Assembly: GCF_012489685.1 (NCBI RefSeq) | Contig: NC_080044.1 | Location: forward strand, 55,791,507-55,855,506 | Reading direction: 5' to 3' | From: Lotus japonicus | Taxonomy: Eukaryota; Streptophyta; Magnoliopsida; Fabales; Fabaceae | Length of the DNA stretch: 64,000 nucleotides | Shown: piece after piece, positions 33,163-42,986 of the stretch | Numbering within the stretch: position 1 is the first letter of the stretch | Layout: each line of letters opens with the position of its first letter | Notes under the pieces: model-generated | Databases searched by the model: none | Seen by the model: the letters and a program-made list of their open reading frames with translations, nothing else | What the model was told of the DNA's origin: nothing | Translations under genes and position numbers: made by a program

Positions 33163-34466
33163 TGTTGGTCAATTTGCAAGTGCACAGATATCTCCGGGTT
33201 TTAAATTATCGAACCACAGGGAATTGGAATGTGAATTCAGTTTAAGAGTCAAGTTCAAGGTTAAAAAGCGAGTAAAATTCAGTTTTTAAGATTGGTTGTT
33301 TCTTTGATTATGTAACAGATAAATGAACAAGTAGTAAAGTGATCGAAATTCAGAAATGAGATTGCCTTGGGTTCTTGTTCAACTAATTCAGTTTTAGCAA
33401 ACCTTCCTATCCAATAAATCCTAAGTCTCTCCTTGAAGTTCTAGCCTAGATAGTCATCTATCGATGCCTCGTAAAGAAAACCCTTTCCAACCAAAAGATA
33501 GGTTCAATTCCTTGATAACCTAAGCATTTGATAGAAGCAATAAGCATACAATTCAGGCCAACCAACCCCAACTCTTCCTCTATTCCTAGTAGCAAGTATA
33601 GAAGGAGTAATCTCACAACAAGTCCCAATTCTATAACAAACTATCGTTATGATTATAGAAAAGTAAGAAGCTAGCATGCATTCAAGCTTGAAAGATTAAG
33701 CATAGAAGTGAGATTCAAGGGTTTACTCAGAACATTACGAATAGGAAAGGAATTAAAAGCTAAAACATCTAAAGTCTTACAAAGAACCCAAAACATAGGG
33801 GTTTTTAGCCAAGCATGGCTATGGAATCCATACAAGAAGATGAAGATAAAACCTGGAACATAAGGCCTAGAAAAAGTTCCTCAAGCTCCAGAACTCAAAC
33901 CCTCTCTTCTAACTTATTGAAATATGATAAAATGACAAAAGGTCCCAAGAGAAATGACAAAAATCCTATTTATAGGCAAAATGGGCGAGTTTTCTGTGTG
34001 TCGGGCGCTCAAGCGCCAGCACCAAATCCTGGCACAAAAAGTATCTGTCATCCTGGCGCTCAAGCGCCCATGTGGAGCGCTTGAGCGCCCCAGCTCGCCT
34101 GAAAACCTCTTAAACTTCAACTTTAACACACTTTAATGCCTCCATCAAGCCTTTAAACCCCTTGGCCTTCTTCCTTCAGCTGTTACAACCTGATTGCTTG
34201 TATAGAAAGACTAGGAACAAAACCAAGAAACTCAAAGGTTAAATTGCACAAAAGTATAAAATGAACTAGGAATTAAACTAGACCCCTAAACTCTACTAAA
34301 ATACCATTAAAGACCTTATAAAACTATGAAATTACCAAAGCAATGCAAATGGACTAATAAAGATAAAAATGCATGAGAATGCAGGAAATACTACATGAGA
34401 CTCAACAAAAAGACTCAAAACCCACAACGAAATGACCCTAAAAACACTACTAAACTGGGGTCATCA
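33163..34466 (-). mobile_element. Solo LTR of the Athila-like family, TSD GGAAG, inside pol
   Basis: The 1304-bp sequence is the reverse complement of the 3' LTR at 37664-39045. It has TG...CA ends (TGTTGGTCAATTTGC to GGGGTCATCA on the plus strand) and GGAAG on both sides (33158-33162, 34467-34471). It inserted into the pol of its own family in the opposite orientation and then lost its internal region. A cluster of GGCGCTCAAGCGCC palindromes lies at about 34000-34095. Confidence 0.93.
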
Positions 34467-34471
34467 GGAAG

Positions 34472-34845
34472 CACCTTTTACTTTTGATGAAAATTGTTTG
34501 AAAGCTTTTGAGTCTATTAAAGAGAGTTTGGTGACAGCCCCTGTTATTGTTGCTCCGGATTGGTCTCTACCATTTGAGATCATGTGTGACGCTAGTGATC
34601 TAGCTTTAGGGGCTGTCTTGTGTCAAAAGAAAGAAAGAGTGTTGTATGTGATATACTATGCAAGTAGAGTGTTAAATGAGGCCCAAAGGAACTACACTAC
34701 AACTGAAAAAGAGTTGTTGGGTGTAGTCTTTGCTTGCGAGAAGTTTAGGCCTTACATCTTGGGTTTTAAAGTTATTGTTCATACTGACCATGCTGCTTTG
34801 AGACATTTGTTTGCTAAACAGGACTCTAAGCCAAGGTTGATTTGA
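34472..34845 (+). pseudogene. Athila-like RNase H segment, ends at stop
   Basis: This continues the RT frame after the solo LTR: FTFDENCLKAFESIKESL, PFEIMCDASDLALGAVL (catalytic Asp), TTTEKELLGVVFACEKFRPY (catalytic Glu), VIVHTDHAALRHLF (catalytic Asp). A TGA at 34843-34845 interrupts the frame; similarity continues without a shift into the next segment. Confidence 0.88.
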
Positions 34846-36303
34846 TGGGTCTTACTCCTTCAAGAGTTCCACCTTGAGATCATTGACCGGAGAGGCAAGG
34901 ACAATGGAGTGGCAGACCATTTGTCGAGATTAGAAGGTGGGGCGTGCAACCCAATACCTATTCAAGAGGAGTTCCCGGATGAGAAACTCCTAGCTGTTTG
35001 CACCGAGGAACCCCTACCCTGGTATGTACATTTTGCTAATTTCCGTGTTGCTGGACTTATTCCCCATGACTTGACCTGGCAGCAGAAGAAGAAATTTCTG
35101 CATGATACAAAATCATACCTCTGGGATGATCCTTTTCTTTTCAAAATTTGTTCTGATGGAGTCATAAGAAGGTGCATCCCAGATGTTGATTTTGAGAAAA
35201 TTCTTTGGCATTGCCATGGATCAAGTTATGGTGGACATTTTAGCGGAGAGAGGACTGCTGCTAAGGTTCTCCAAAGTGGTTTCTATTGGCCTACTCTACA
35301 TAAGGATAGTAGAGCTTTTGTTGAGAGTTGTGATAGATGTCAGCGAACTGGGAACATTTCAAGGAGAAATGAGATGCCCCTAAAAAATATTTTGGAAATT
35401 GAGTTGTTTGATGTTTGGGGCATCGATTTCATGGGACCTTTCCCGCCTTCTTTTGGTTGCCAGCATATTTTAGTGGTTGTTGATTATGTTTCTAAGTGGG
35501 TTGAAGCCGCTGCACTCTCAACAAATGACTCTAAGGTGGTGGTTGCTTTTCTGAAAAATAACATTTTCACTAGGTTTGGTGTCCCTAGGGCTATTATAAG
35601 TGATGGGGGTACTCACTTTTGTCGCAGAGCTTTCGAGGCTCTTTTGGAAAAATACGAGGTTAAGCACAAAGTGTCTACCCCCTATCACCCTCAAACTAGT
35701 GGGCAGGTTGAGATTTCTAATCGGGAGTTAAAACGTATTCTTGAAAAGGTGGTAGATTCTTCCAGAAGGGATTGGTCAAGGAAACTTGACGATGCTTTAT
35801 GGGCCTACCGAACCGCTTTTAAAACTCCGATTGGTACTTCTCCTTTCCACTTGGTTTTTGGGAAAGCGTGTCACTTACCTATGGAATTAGAACACAAGGC
35901 CTATTGGGCCATAAGGAAATTGAATTTTGATTGGAAAGTTGCTAGCGAGAAGAGACTCTTGCAATTGAATGAGCTTGATGAGTTTCGACTCCGAGCTTAT
36001 GAGAGTGCTAGCATCTACAAGGAGAAGACAAAGAAATGGCATGACAGAAAGATTTTGAATAGAGAATTTGTCTCAGGGCAATTGGTGCTTCTCTTCAATT
36101 CTAGATTGAGACTCTTCCCTGGGAAACTTAAGTCTAGATGGTCTGGACCCTTTGTGGTCAAGAAGGTGTATCCTCATGGTGTTGTTGAGGTTGAAAACCC
36201 AAAGACCAAGAATACTTTTATTGTGAATGGGCAGAGGTTGAAAGTTTACCAAGGTGGTGAGGTACTGAAGTTGGAAACCATGTTTTTCAAACCTCCAGCT
36301 TGA
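34846..36303 (+). pseudogene. Athila-like integrase
   Basis: After the TGA the frame is open to 36303. It holds the end of RNase H ([16 protein letters not shown]), the HHCC zinc-binding region ([38 protein letters not shown]), and a core with Asp in [12 protein letters not shown], Asp in [15 protein letters not shown] and Glu in [15 protein letters not shown], all three catalytic residues. A C-terminal GPF module ([16 protein letters not shown]) follows. Taken alone this domain looks intact. Confidence 0.9.
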
Positions 36304-37663
36304 CAAGGAGGAGAGTCTACCTAAGACTATAACAATGGGCTGCTTGGGAGACAACCCAAGTCTTGTTTTTATTTTGTTTGTTTGGTTGTTGCATTTTGCA
36401 GGGATTGAGAGTCTAAATTCTGGAGTAGGAGGTGTATCTAAGGCCTCCATGGTAATTGGTAAAGGAGGTCAATTCTTCCCTCAGTTTAGCTCATGCATTT
36501 TTACATATTTTTCTTTTTAGCTTTTATTTTTTTCTTTTGATCATGCATTGTTTTGTTAGAGTCGTTTTTGGGTCCTTACTTCCCTATACTCACATGTTTC
36601 TGCCCGTAGTGATGCTCTCTAACATGTTGCTGTTTTTGAAAATGTTTTTGTGAATACTTGTGTTTTCTTTTGGGGATGAGTGATTGCATGCTTTGGGGAA
36701 GAGAGAATGAGACTTTGGTCTTCCGAGTGTTTCTTAAGGATAGAATTGGTGTGAGTCCATAAGGGTCCATCTTTGACCCTTCACCATAAAATTCTCTGGA
36801 GGATCCTAACTCACTTGCAATTCTTGGTTCTGCATTAATTTCACTCATAGCATGCTTAGTGATTCTTGCTTTATTCTTGAGACTTGTAGGATTTCTTGAG
36901 ATTCTGAATTTGTTGGTCGTACATTATCCTTAGTTGTCCCATTTGAGCTTAATTGGAGAATTTCTTGTAGCCAAGTGTTTGGGACGGATGTTTGGTTGGA
37001 ATATTGGGGAGTGATGGCCCTTGTTATATTTGTTTGGAGCTGAAAAAATTGGTAAAATGATCTCTTTCCCCAAGAAAAATGTTGTTGAAAAAAAAGAAAA
37101 AGAACTCCTAAACAAAAGTTGGAGTTGGTAAAGAAAAAGAAAAGGAAAAAAAAAAGAGTTTGAGAAAGGGGGTGCAAGAGATTTGTGCTAAAAAGTTTGT
37201 TGTGAAAAGCTCCGGGGTTATTAGAAGAGGACCACACTCAATGCACTTTGAAGCCTAGAATTTCCTTAGGGACCAACCACCATCAAATTTTACCAATCCA
37301 ACATTTCAACCCTTTGTGAAAGTCTCTTTGAATAATTGCATGTTTGATCTTTGTTGCTATTGAGTGAATGACATTCAGGACCCATGAACTTGCTTGTGTG
37401 CTCAGTGCACTAAATTAACATCTCATCCTAGGATTTGTAGATCTAAATGCTTCCCATGAATGGACTTTACACTCTTCTCTATTCAAAAGATGCATGAAGT
37501 AGGTTGTTGGGTCTTTCTCTTGGAACTAGTTGTGATTACTTTGTCCCCCTGTTTTTTGTGAAGTATTCCTTGTTGAGCGCTTGTTTTGGGAGCATTTCTT
37601 GCGCTTGAGGGCAAGCGAGTGTTGTTTACGCTCGAGGGCGAGCTGTCGTTGAGTATAGTGGTG
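36304..37663 (+). other. Athila-like 3' non-coding tail, no env seen
   Basis: This 1.36-kb stretch lies between integrase and the 3' LTR. Small open frames on either strand show no similarity I recognise. A purine-rich run (about 37075-37165) is too far from the LTR to be the normal polypurine tract. It duplicates part of the LTR-edge context (CTCGAGGGCGAGCTG near 37631). Any env-like gene has been lost or has decayed. Confidence 0.5.
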
Positions 37664-39045
37664 TGATGACCATAGTTTAGTAGTGTTTTTAGGGTCATTT
37701 ACTAGTTTGTTTCGAGTTTTTTTTGTTGAGTCTCATGTAGTGTTTCATGCATTCTCATGCATTTTTATCTTTATTTGTGTTTTTACTTTGCTTTGGTAAT
37801 TTTGTAGTTTTATAGGGACTTTTCTCGCGTTATAAGTAAGTTTAGGACTTGCATAGTTTTCCTATTTTAATTTAGGGATCTTTTTGATAATTAACTCTTG
37901 AAGCTTCTAGATTTCTCCTTTGCTTTGTGCCTAAGTTACCAGGTCTGAAACTGATGAATGAGGAAGGTCAACTGGCTTGGTCAATTGAAGAAAAGGTTAA
38001 AGAGGCTTGAATAGGAGTTAAGAGGAAGTTCAAAAGGTTTTCCAGCGAAGTCAGAGCGCCTAGGCGTGCTCCATTGGCGCCAATTGCTATATTCCAAGTT
38101 TTGGAATTGGCGCCTAGGCATGCTCAATTGGCGCCTAGGTGCCAATTACCTTCCAGAGAGCTTGTTTTGAGCTGGAATTGGCGCTCAGGCGCTCTGAATT
38201 GGTGCCTAAGCGCCCATACTCGCCTGTTTTGCCTATAAATTGGTTTTTAGACATTTCTCTTGGAACCTTTTTTCAATTTCACATCTTGTAATAAGTTAGA
38301 AGATAAGGTTTTGGTTCTGGAGCTTGAGGAGCCTTCTCTAAGTCCTATGTTACAGGTTTCATCTTTATCTTCTTGTATGGATTTCATAGCTATGTTTGGC
38401 TAAAACCCCTTTTGCTTTGGGTTCTTTGTAAGACTTTGAATGTTTTAGCTTTCATTCCTTTCCTATTCATGTTGTTCTGAGTAAACCCTTGAATCTCACT
38501 CCTATGCTTTATCTTTCAAGCTTGAATGCCTGCTAGCTTTTTACTTTTCTATTATCATAACGAGAGTTTGTTATAGAATTGGGACTTGTTGTGAGATTAC
38601 CTCTTCTATACTTGCTGCTAGGAATAGAGGAAGGGTTGGGGTTTGTTGGCCTGAATTGTATGCTTAGTGCTTCTAACAAATGTTTAGGTTATCAAGGAAT
38701 TGAACCTATCTTTTGATTAGAAAGGGTTTTCTTTACGAAGCATCGATAGATGACTAACTAGGCTAGAACATCAAGGAGAGACTCCGAATTTATTGAATAG
38801 GGAAGCTTTGCTAAAACTGAATTAGTTGAACAAGAACCTAAGACAATCTCACTTCTGAATTTCAATCGCTTTATTACTCGTTCACTTGTCTTTCACTCAA
38901 TCAAACAAACAATCAACCTTTAAAACTGAATTTTACTTGCTTTTCAACCTTGAACTTGACTCTTAAACTGAATTCGCAATCTAATTCCCTGAGGTTCGAT
39001 AATTTAAAATCGGGTAGATTCTGTACACTTGCAGATTGACCAACA
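37664..39045 (+). repeat. Athila-like 3' LTR
   Basis: The 1382-bp LTR begins TGATGACCATAG and ends GATTGACCAACA. It is homologous in reverse to 33163-34466. A TATA box (TATAAAT, 38233-38239) lies downstream of a cluster of GGCGCC- and AGCGCC-containing inverted motifs (38050-38220). Confidence 0.92.
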
Positions 39046-39049
39046 CACT

Positions 39050-39162
39050 CCTCGAGCTGGAAGACCTTAGGGCGAAGCGGGAGGAGGACGGTCAGCTGAC
39101 AGCGACAGTGAACGGAGAGTTAGAGGCCGGTGTGACTGCTATCGAGGAGATGAAGGCCTGAG
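39050..39162 (+). pseudogene. C-terminal end of a 3' accessory ORF of the Retand-like element
   Basis: A short frame reads LELEDLRAKREEDGQL and ends in EEMKA followed by TGA, upstream of the polypurine tract. It is a charged, probably coiled-coil tail. The remainder is missing because the Athila LTR abuts at 39045. Extra 3' ORFs occur in Tat/Retand elements; the assignment is inferred. Confidence 0.45.
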
Positions 39163-39246
39163 TAAGGACAATCAGGGTCACCCGGAGGCGACCTCGCCCT
39201 TAAGCTCATGCTCCACCTAGGCGGTGGACCAGAGATGGGGGACTAC

Positions 39247-39903
39247 TGTTCCAGGAAGGCCCGAGTTAGAACGATCAGGGCAACCCTAGAAGCGACCGGG
39301 ACAGATACCATCCCTGAGGCGACCACCTGAGACCACGACTAGGTCGGGGCTTGCACCCGGAGCGGACAATCGCCCGCGTAAGGCGCCTTGCCTTAGGTTA
39401 GCATTGGGACCGATCACCTTCCAGGACGAGGCCTGTCTGGACGACCACAGAAGGGACGGTACCTGTCTCTAAGCTAGCAACCGGGCCCACTTGGTCGTAC
39501 AAGATCGCGGCGGACCCCACCACCTAGGAGTTGACCTAAGCCAACCACCATACAGAACTAGGGTGTTTGAGTGCAAATCCCTAGGAACCCTGGACCGTTA
39601 GATCACTCCCTTAGCGCAGGAGGGACAGAGGATCCAACGGCCCGCTACCAACCGATACGAACCATGCATGACGGTGCATGGCTCCAACCCTAATTCCTCT
39701 ACGTGATATAAGGGAGGCTCTCCCTCTATGCTAAGGTAACTTATTCTCTTCACTCAACCTTCCTTCCTCTTCATACCTCTACTTACTTTAGCATCAGAGT
39801 CCCTTGCAGGAGCCCCTCCCGGGATCGTCCAGCTCGCCGGCTCACCAGTCCCCCACTTCTCTCCGCTGCCCCTTCTCACCGGGTAGCTTGGTCCTCCCGA
39901 TCA
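39247..39903 (+). repeat. Retand-like LTR
   Basis: It begins TGTTCCAGGAAGG after the polypurine tract CCAGAGATGGGGGACTAC and ends CCTCCCGATCA. A TATA-like GATATAAGGG lies at about 39706. The U3 part is unusually GC-rich. Primer site TGGCGCCGACTGTGGGGA follows at 39906-39923. Confidence 0.85.
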
Positions 39904-39983
39904 TTTGGCGCCGACTGTGGGGATCTGGTAAAACTCCTCTCGTCACCACGTGTCGTCAGAGACAAGTGCAGTTCAGAGACCCA

Positions 39984-41341
39984 ATGGTGGAGACGCGACA
40001 AACTTCACGCCGTTTCCACCCAACTCCCGAGGGCCATGTGGAAACCATCAACGAGTCCACTAATCACCAATCCTCCCCCCGGCCTCAGTGGACCACTCCT
40101 CCAACCCCACCCCGAGACCGCTCCCCGGAGCCTGAAGTCCTTACTCCGCGAGCGGCTCACGAGGCACTCTGCAGGCTAGAGGTCCGTGTTAAAGCCATGG
40201 AGGAAGATCACCCCAAGGGCAAGAACAGGAACGCAACGACCAAGCCCACAGCACTCGGGAAGAAATCCGCATGCTCCGAGCGAGCTTGCGCCAGCTGGAA
40301 GAACAGGAAGAACGCTCGAGACGAGACCCGACGTTCTCTCAGGAGGGGGAGACAGGTCAGAGGCCTTTCCCTCCCTCCCACTACCACGAAGACTATCGCC
40401 AGGAGCAGACCATGGAAAGGGCGGCTAACCAGCCCTCCCATCACCACCGTAAGCCCCACTCCCCTCAAAGAAACTTCTCGGGAAGGAGGAGCCTCGTATC
40501 AGTCAGAGAGACGACTCGGGACCGGGCTAGACCATATAACGCCATCGTTACCCTACCCCAGGCGATCAACGACCCACTATCCCCGGACATTATGGCAACT
40601 CCATTCCCTCCGGGATGGTCAAGGCCCAAAATGAAGCTCTACGAGGGCGACTCAGATCCAACCGAACACATCAACTTCTTCATAGGAGAAATGCAGTAAG
40701 CTGGAGCAAGTGACCCGATCTACTGTCGTTGCTTTCCGATGAGTTTGGGGAAGGGCCCGATGAACTGATTCCAGAACCTCCCCAACAACTCCATCCACAG
40801 CTGGGACGGGGTCATGAATTGCTTCCTGTCTCAGTACTCCTCAGTAAGGACCATTCCCAAATCAGAAGAGACCCTAGCTTTAGTTAAACAAGGCGAGAAA
40901 GAATCCCTGAAGGATTTCCTTAACCGCTTCAACAAGGAGGCGGCAGACATTCCGGACCTCCTTCCCCAAGTCCGTCTGATCCTAGTGCATCAAGCCCTCC
41001 GACCCGGACCTTTCTTGTCCTCCCTGGATGGAAAGAAAGCAAAGACCCTGGAGGAATTCCAAATCCGATCGGAGAAATACATCATCATGGAGGAAGCTGC
41101 AACATTGAGGTCAGCCAATCAAAACCCTACCCATAGGTCCCCTGAGAAAGCTAAAGAACCGGGTGAAGCGAAACGGGACCGAGAGACCCGTCGCAAGAAC
41201 CAGGACGACAAGAAGCCAAAACGGAAGAAATATAACAGCTACACCCCCCTGAACTCTTCCCTCTCTCGCAGCTTGAGAGAAAGGGCCTCCACCGACCTCT
41301 GGGATAAACCTCGCCCCTACTTACTCGGGGAGATAAGTTAG
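39984..41341 (+). pseudogene. Retand-like gag, frameshifted
   Basis: gag starts at 39984 (MVETRQTSRRFHPTPEGHV). The frame shifts near 40200-40270 and continues as LRQLEEQEERSRRDPT and then PPGWSRPKMKLYEGDSDPTE with EHINFFIGEMQ. Stops at about 40697-40699 and 40766 interrupt it, and it resumes as MNCFLSQYSSVRTIPKSEET and EESLKDFLNRFN-type sequence (EKESLKDFLNRFNKEA). The Arg/Lys-rich C terminus (RDRETRRKNQDDKKPKRKK) resembles the nucleic-acid-binding end of gag. At least three lesions are present. Confidence 0.85.
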
Positions 41342-41835
41342 ACTCCAAGAGATTCTACGAGTTCCACGACAGCCTCGACCACAACACGGACGAGTTCCTG
41401 AACCTGAAAGACATGGTCGAAGAACTGATAAGAACCGGAAGACTGTCAAAGTACGTCGCCCTCTCCACGGGGGACCTTCCTCGTCAATGCTCACCCCCCT
41501 CGAGACGGTCCGCGATGCTGCCAAGGTACCGAGCCTGAACCCCGCCAAGAAACCGCGCCCGAACTCCAATAGGACACCGAGGCCGATCACCCCCATGAAA
41601 CAGGAGCCCTAATCGTCGCAGAAGCCCCAATCGTCGTAGAAGCCCCTCCAGACGCAGAAGTCCCGACCGTAACGGCCAAAACGAGGTACATAGGCGCCAC
41701 GGGACTAATCTAGTTGATGTCGGCTTCATTGTCGGGGGTTGGGCCGCCGGGGGTCCTTCAAACAGTAGCTGGAAAAGGAGTACTAGAGTTATCATGTCGG
41801 CCGCAGGACGACCCCGCCTGAGCTCCTTCTGCCCT

Positions 41836-42681
41836 CCACAACAGAAGGTAGCCATCAGTTTCACCGAGGACGACTATGGTGCGGACACCGGTGAGGAGGA
41901 CGACCCGATCGTGGTCGAGGCCTTCATCGCAAACGGTAAGATCTGAAGGATCCTCATCGACACATGTAGTTTCGCTGATATTATGTTTTATGATGCTTAT
42001 AAGAGCTTAGGCTTTTCGGTGAAGGACCTGATCCCCTACGACCACGACCTGATCGGGTTCACTGGGGACAGAGTACTTCCTTTAGGATATTTTGATACAT
42101 ACCTCTCCCTAGGAGACACTGATGTTTGCAGGACAGTGAAGGCCCGATTCTTGGTGGTGGAATGTCCAACAATGTACAACGCTATCATCGGTAGACCAAG
42201 CCTCAACGTCTACCGAGCCATCATTTCCACCCACCACCTCATGCTGAAATACCCATGGGCCGGTAGAGCGGTTTTCGTACGCGGAAACCTAACCATGGCC
42301 AGGGGATGCTACAACTCCAGCTGCAGAATAGCCAGAGAAGACCGCAAAAGGAAGAAGTTCGGCCACGGAAAGCGAGTCGAGAACTTCCATCTTCGAGAAG
42401 GAGCCTGCTTGACCGACATCGCCCCTAGAGTGGACCAGTCCAGGGACGACCAACGCCTCAAACCTGACGGAGAGGCCCAACCCCTCCAGATCAGCCCCAG
42501 ACCCGAGCAAGTCACGAAATTAGCACGAGACCTCCCGCATGACCTGTCCGACCGATTGGAAAGCATTCTGAAGGACAATGGGAAGTTATTTGCATGGTCG
42601 TCCGCAGATATGCCAGGCATTGACCCAGCCTTCTGCAACCACAAGTTAGCAGTCGACAGGAAGTTCAGACCAGTCGCCTAG
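41836..42681 (+). pseudogene. Retand-like protease region
   Basis: Sequence before the open frame reads VAISFTEDDYGADTGEEDDP, then a TGA near 41946, then RILIDTCSFADIMFYDAYKS. The aspartic-protease site is DTC, not DTG. The frame continues (GYFDTYLSLGDTDVCRTVKA, FLVVECPTMYNAIIGRPSLN) to ARDLPHDLSDRLESIL and ends at a TAG (42679-42681) just before the RT domain. It cannot be a working protease. Confidence 0.85.
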
Positions 42682-42986
42682 AAAAAGAGGCAGATGAGCG
42701 CGGAAAAACAAGAGGTGATCAAGCAACATACTAACGAGCTACTTCAGGCCGGGATCATCCGCGAGGTCAAGTACACTACTTGGCTATCGAGCGTGGCCCC
42801 GGTGAAAAATTTGAATGGGAAGTGGCGGATGTGCGTCGACTACACCGACCTGAACAAAGCATGCCCTAAGGACCCTTTCCCCCTTCCCAGCATCGATGCC
42901 CTGGTAGACAACTCCTCGGGTACGAGTACCTATCCCTCATGGACGCGTACTCCGGGTACAACCAGATTCCTATGCATCGTGAGGAC
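42682..42986 (+). pseudogene. Retand-like reverse transcriptase start
   Basis: KKRQMSAEKQEVIKQHTNEL leads into GIIREVKYTTWLSSVAPVKN and WRMCVDYTDLNKACPKDPFP, the first RT blocks. A frame change near 42918 precedes YEYLSLMDAYSGYNQIPMHR. The solo LTR then interrupts, and only about 15-20 bases of RT are visible beyond 46503. Confidence 0.85.

Larger units (their letters stand above)
32196..39045 (+). mobile_element. Athila-like Ty3-gypsy element, 5' half missing
   Basis: The coding order RT, RNase H, integrase and the plant-type RT block place it in the gypsy Athila/Tat group. Gag, protease and the 5' LTR are missing; pol starts abruptly at the Sirevirus LTR. pol is split by a reverse-oriented solo LTR of the same family (33163-34466). 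The 3' LTR is 37664-39045. Catalytic and stop-codon defects show it is dead. Confidence 0.88.
39046..42986 (+). mobile_element. Retand/Tat-like Ty3-gypsy element, rearranged and decayed
   Basis: The order is 3' internal end with polypurine tract (39046-39246), a single 657-bp LTR (39247-39903), primer site (39906-39923), gag, protease and the start of RT. Thus one LTR is flanked by internal sequence on both sides, as expected after unequal recombination between adjacent copies. Internal sequence is strongly GC-rich compared with its neighbours. RT is interrupted at 42986 by a solo LTR; a few tens of bases of RT resume at 46503. No element-level TSD was found. Confidence 0.85.

Noticed and set aside
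36845..37237. Minus-strand Phe-rich ORF of 130 codons
   Set aside because: It arises from A/G-rich tracts near the Athila 3' end read in reverse; no family similarity.
40208..40468. Minus-strand ORFs in the Retand gag and protease regions
   Set aside because: GC-rich DNA has few stops on the opposite strand; these are shadows of frameshifted gag and protease.
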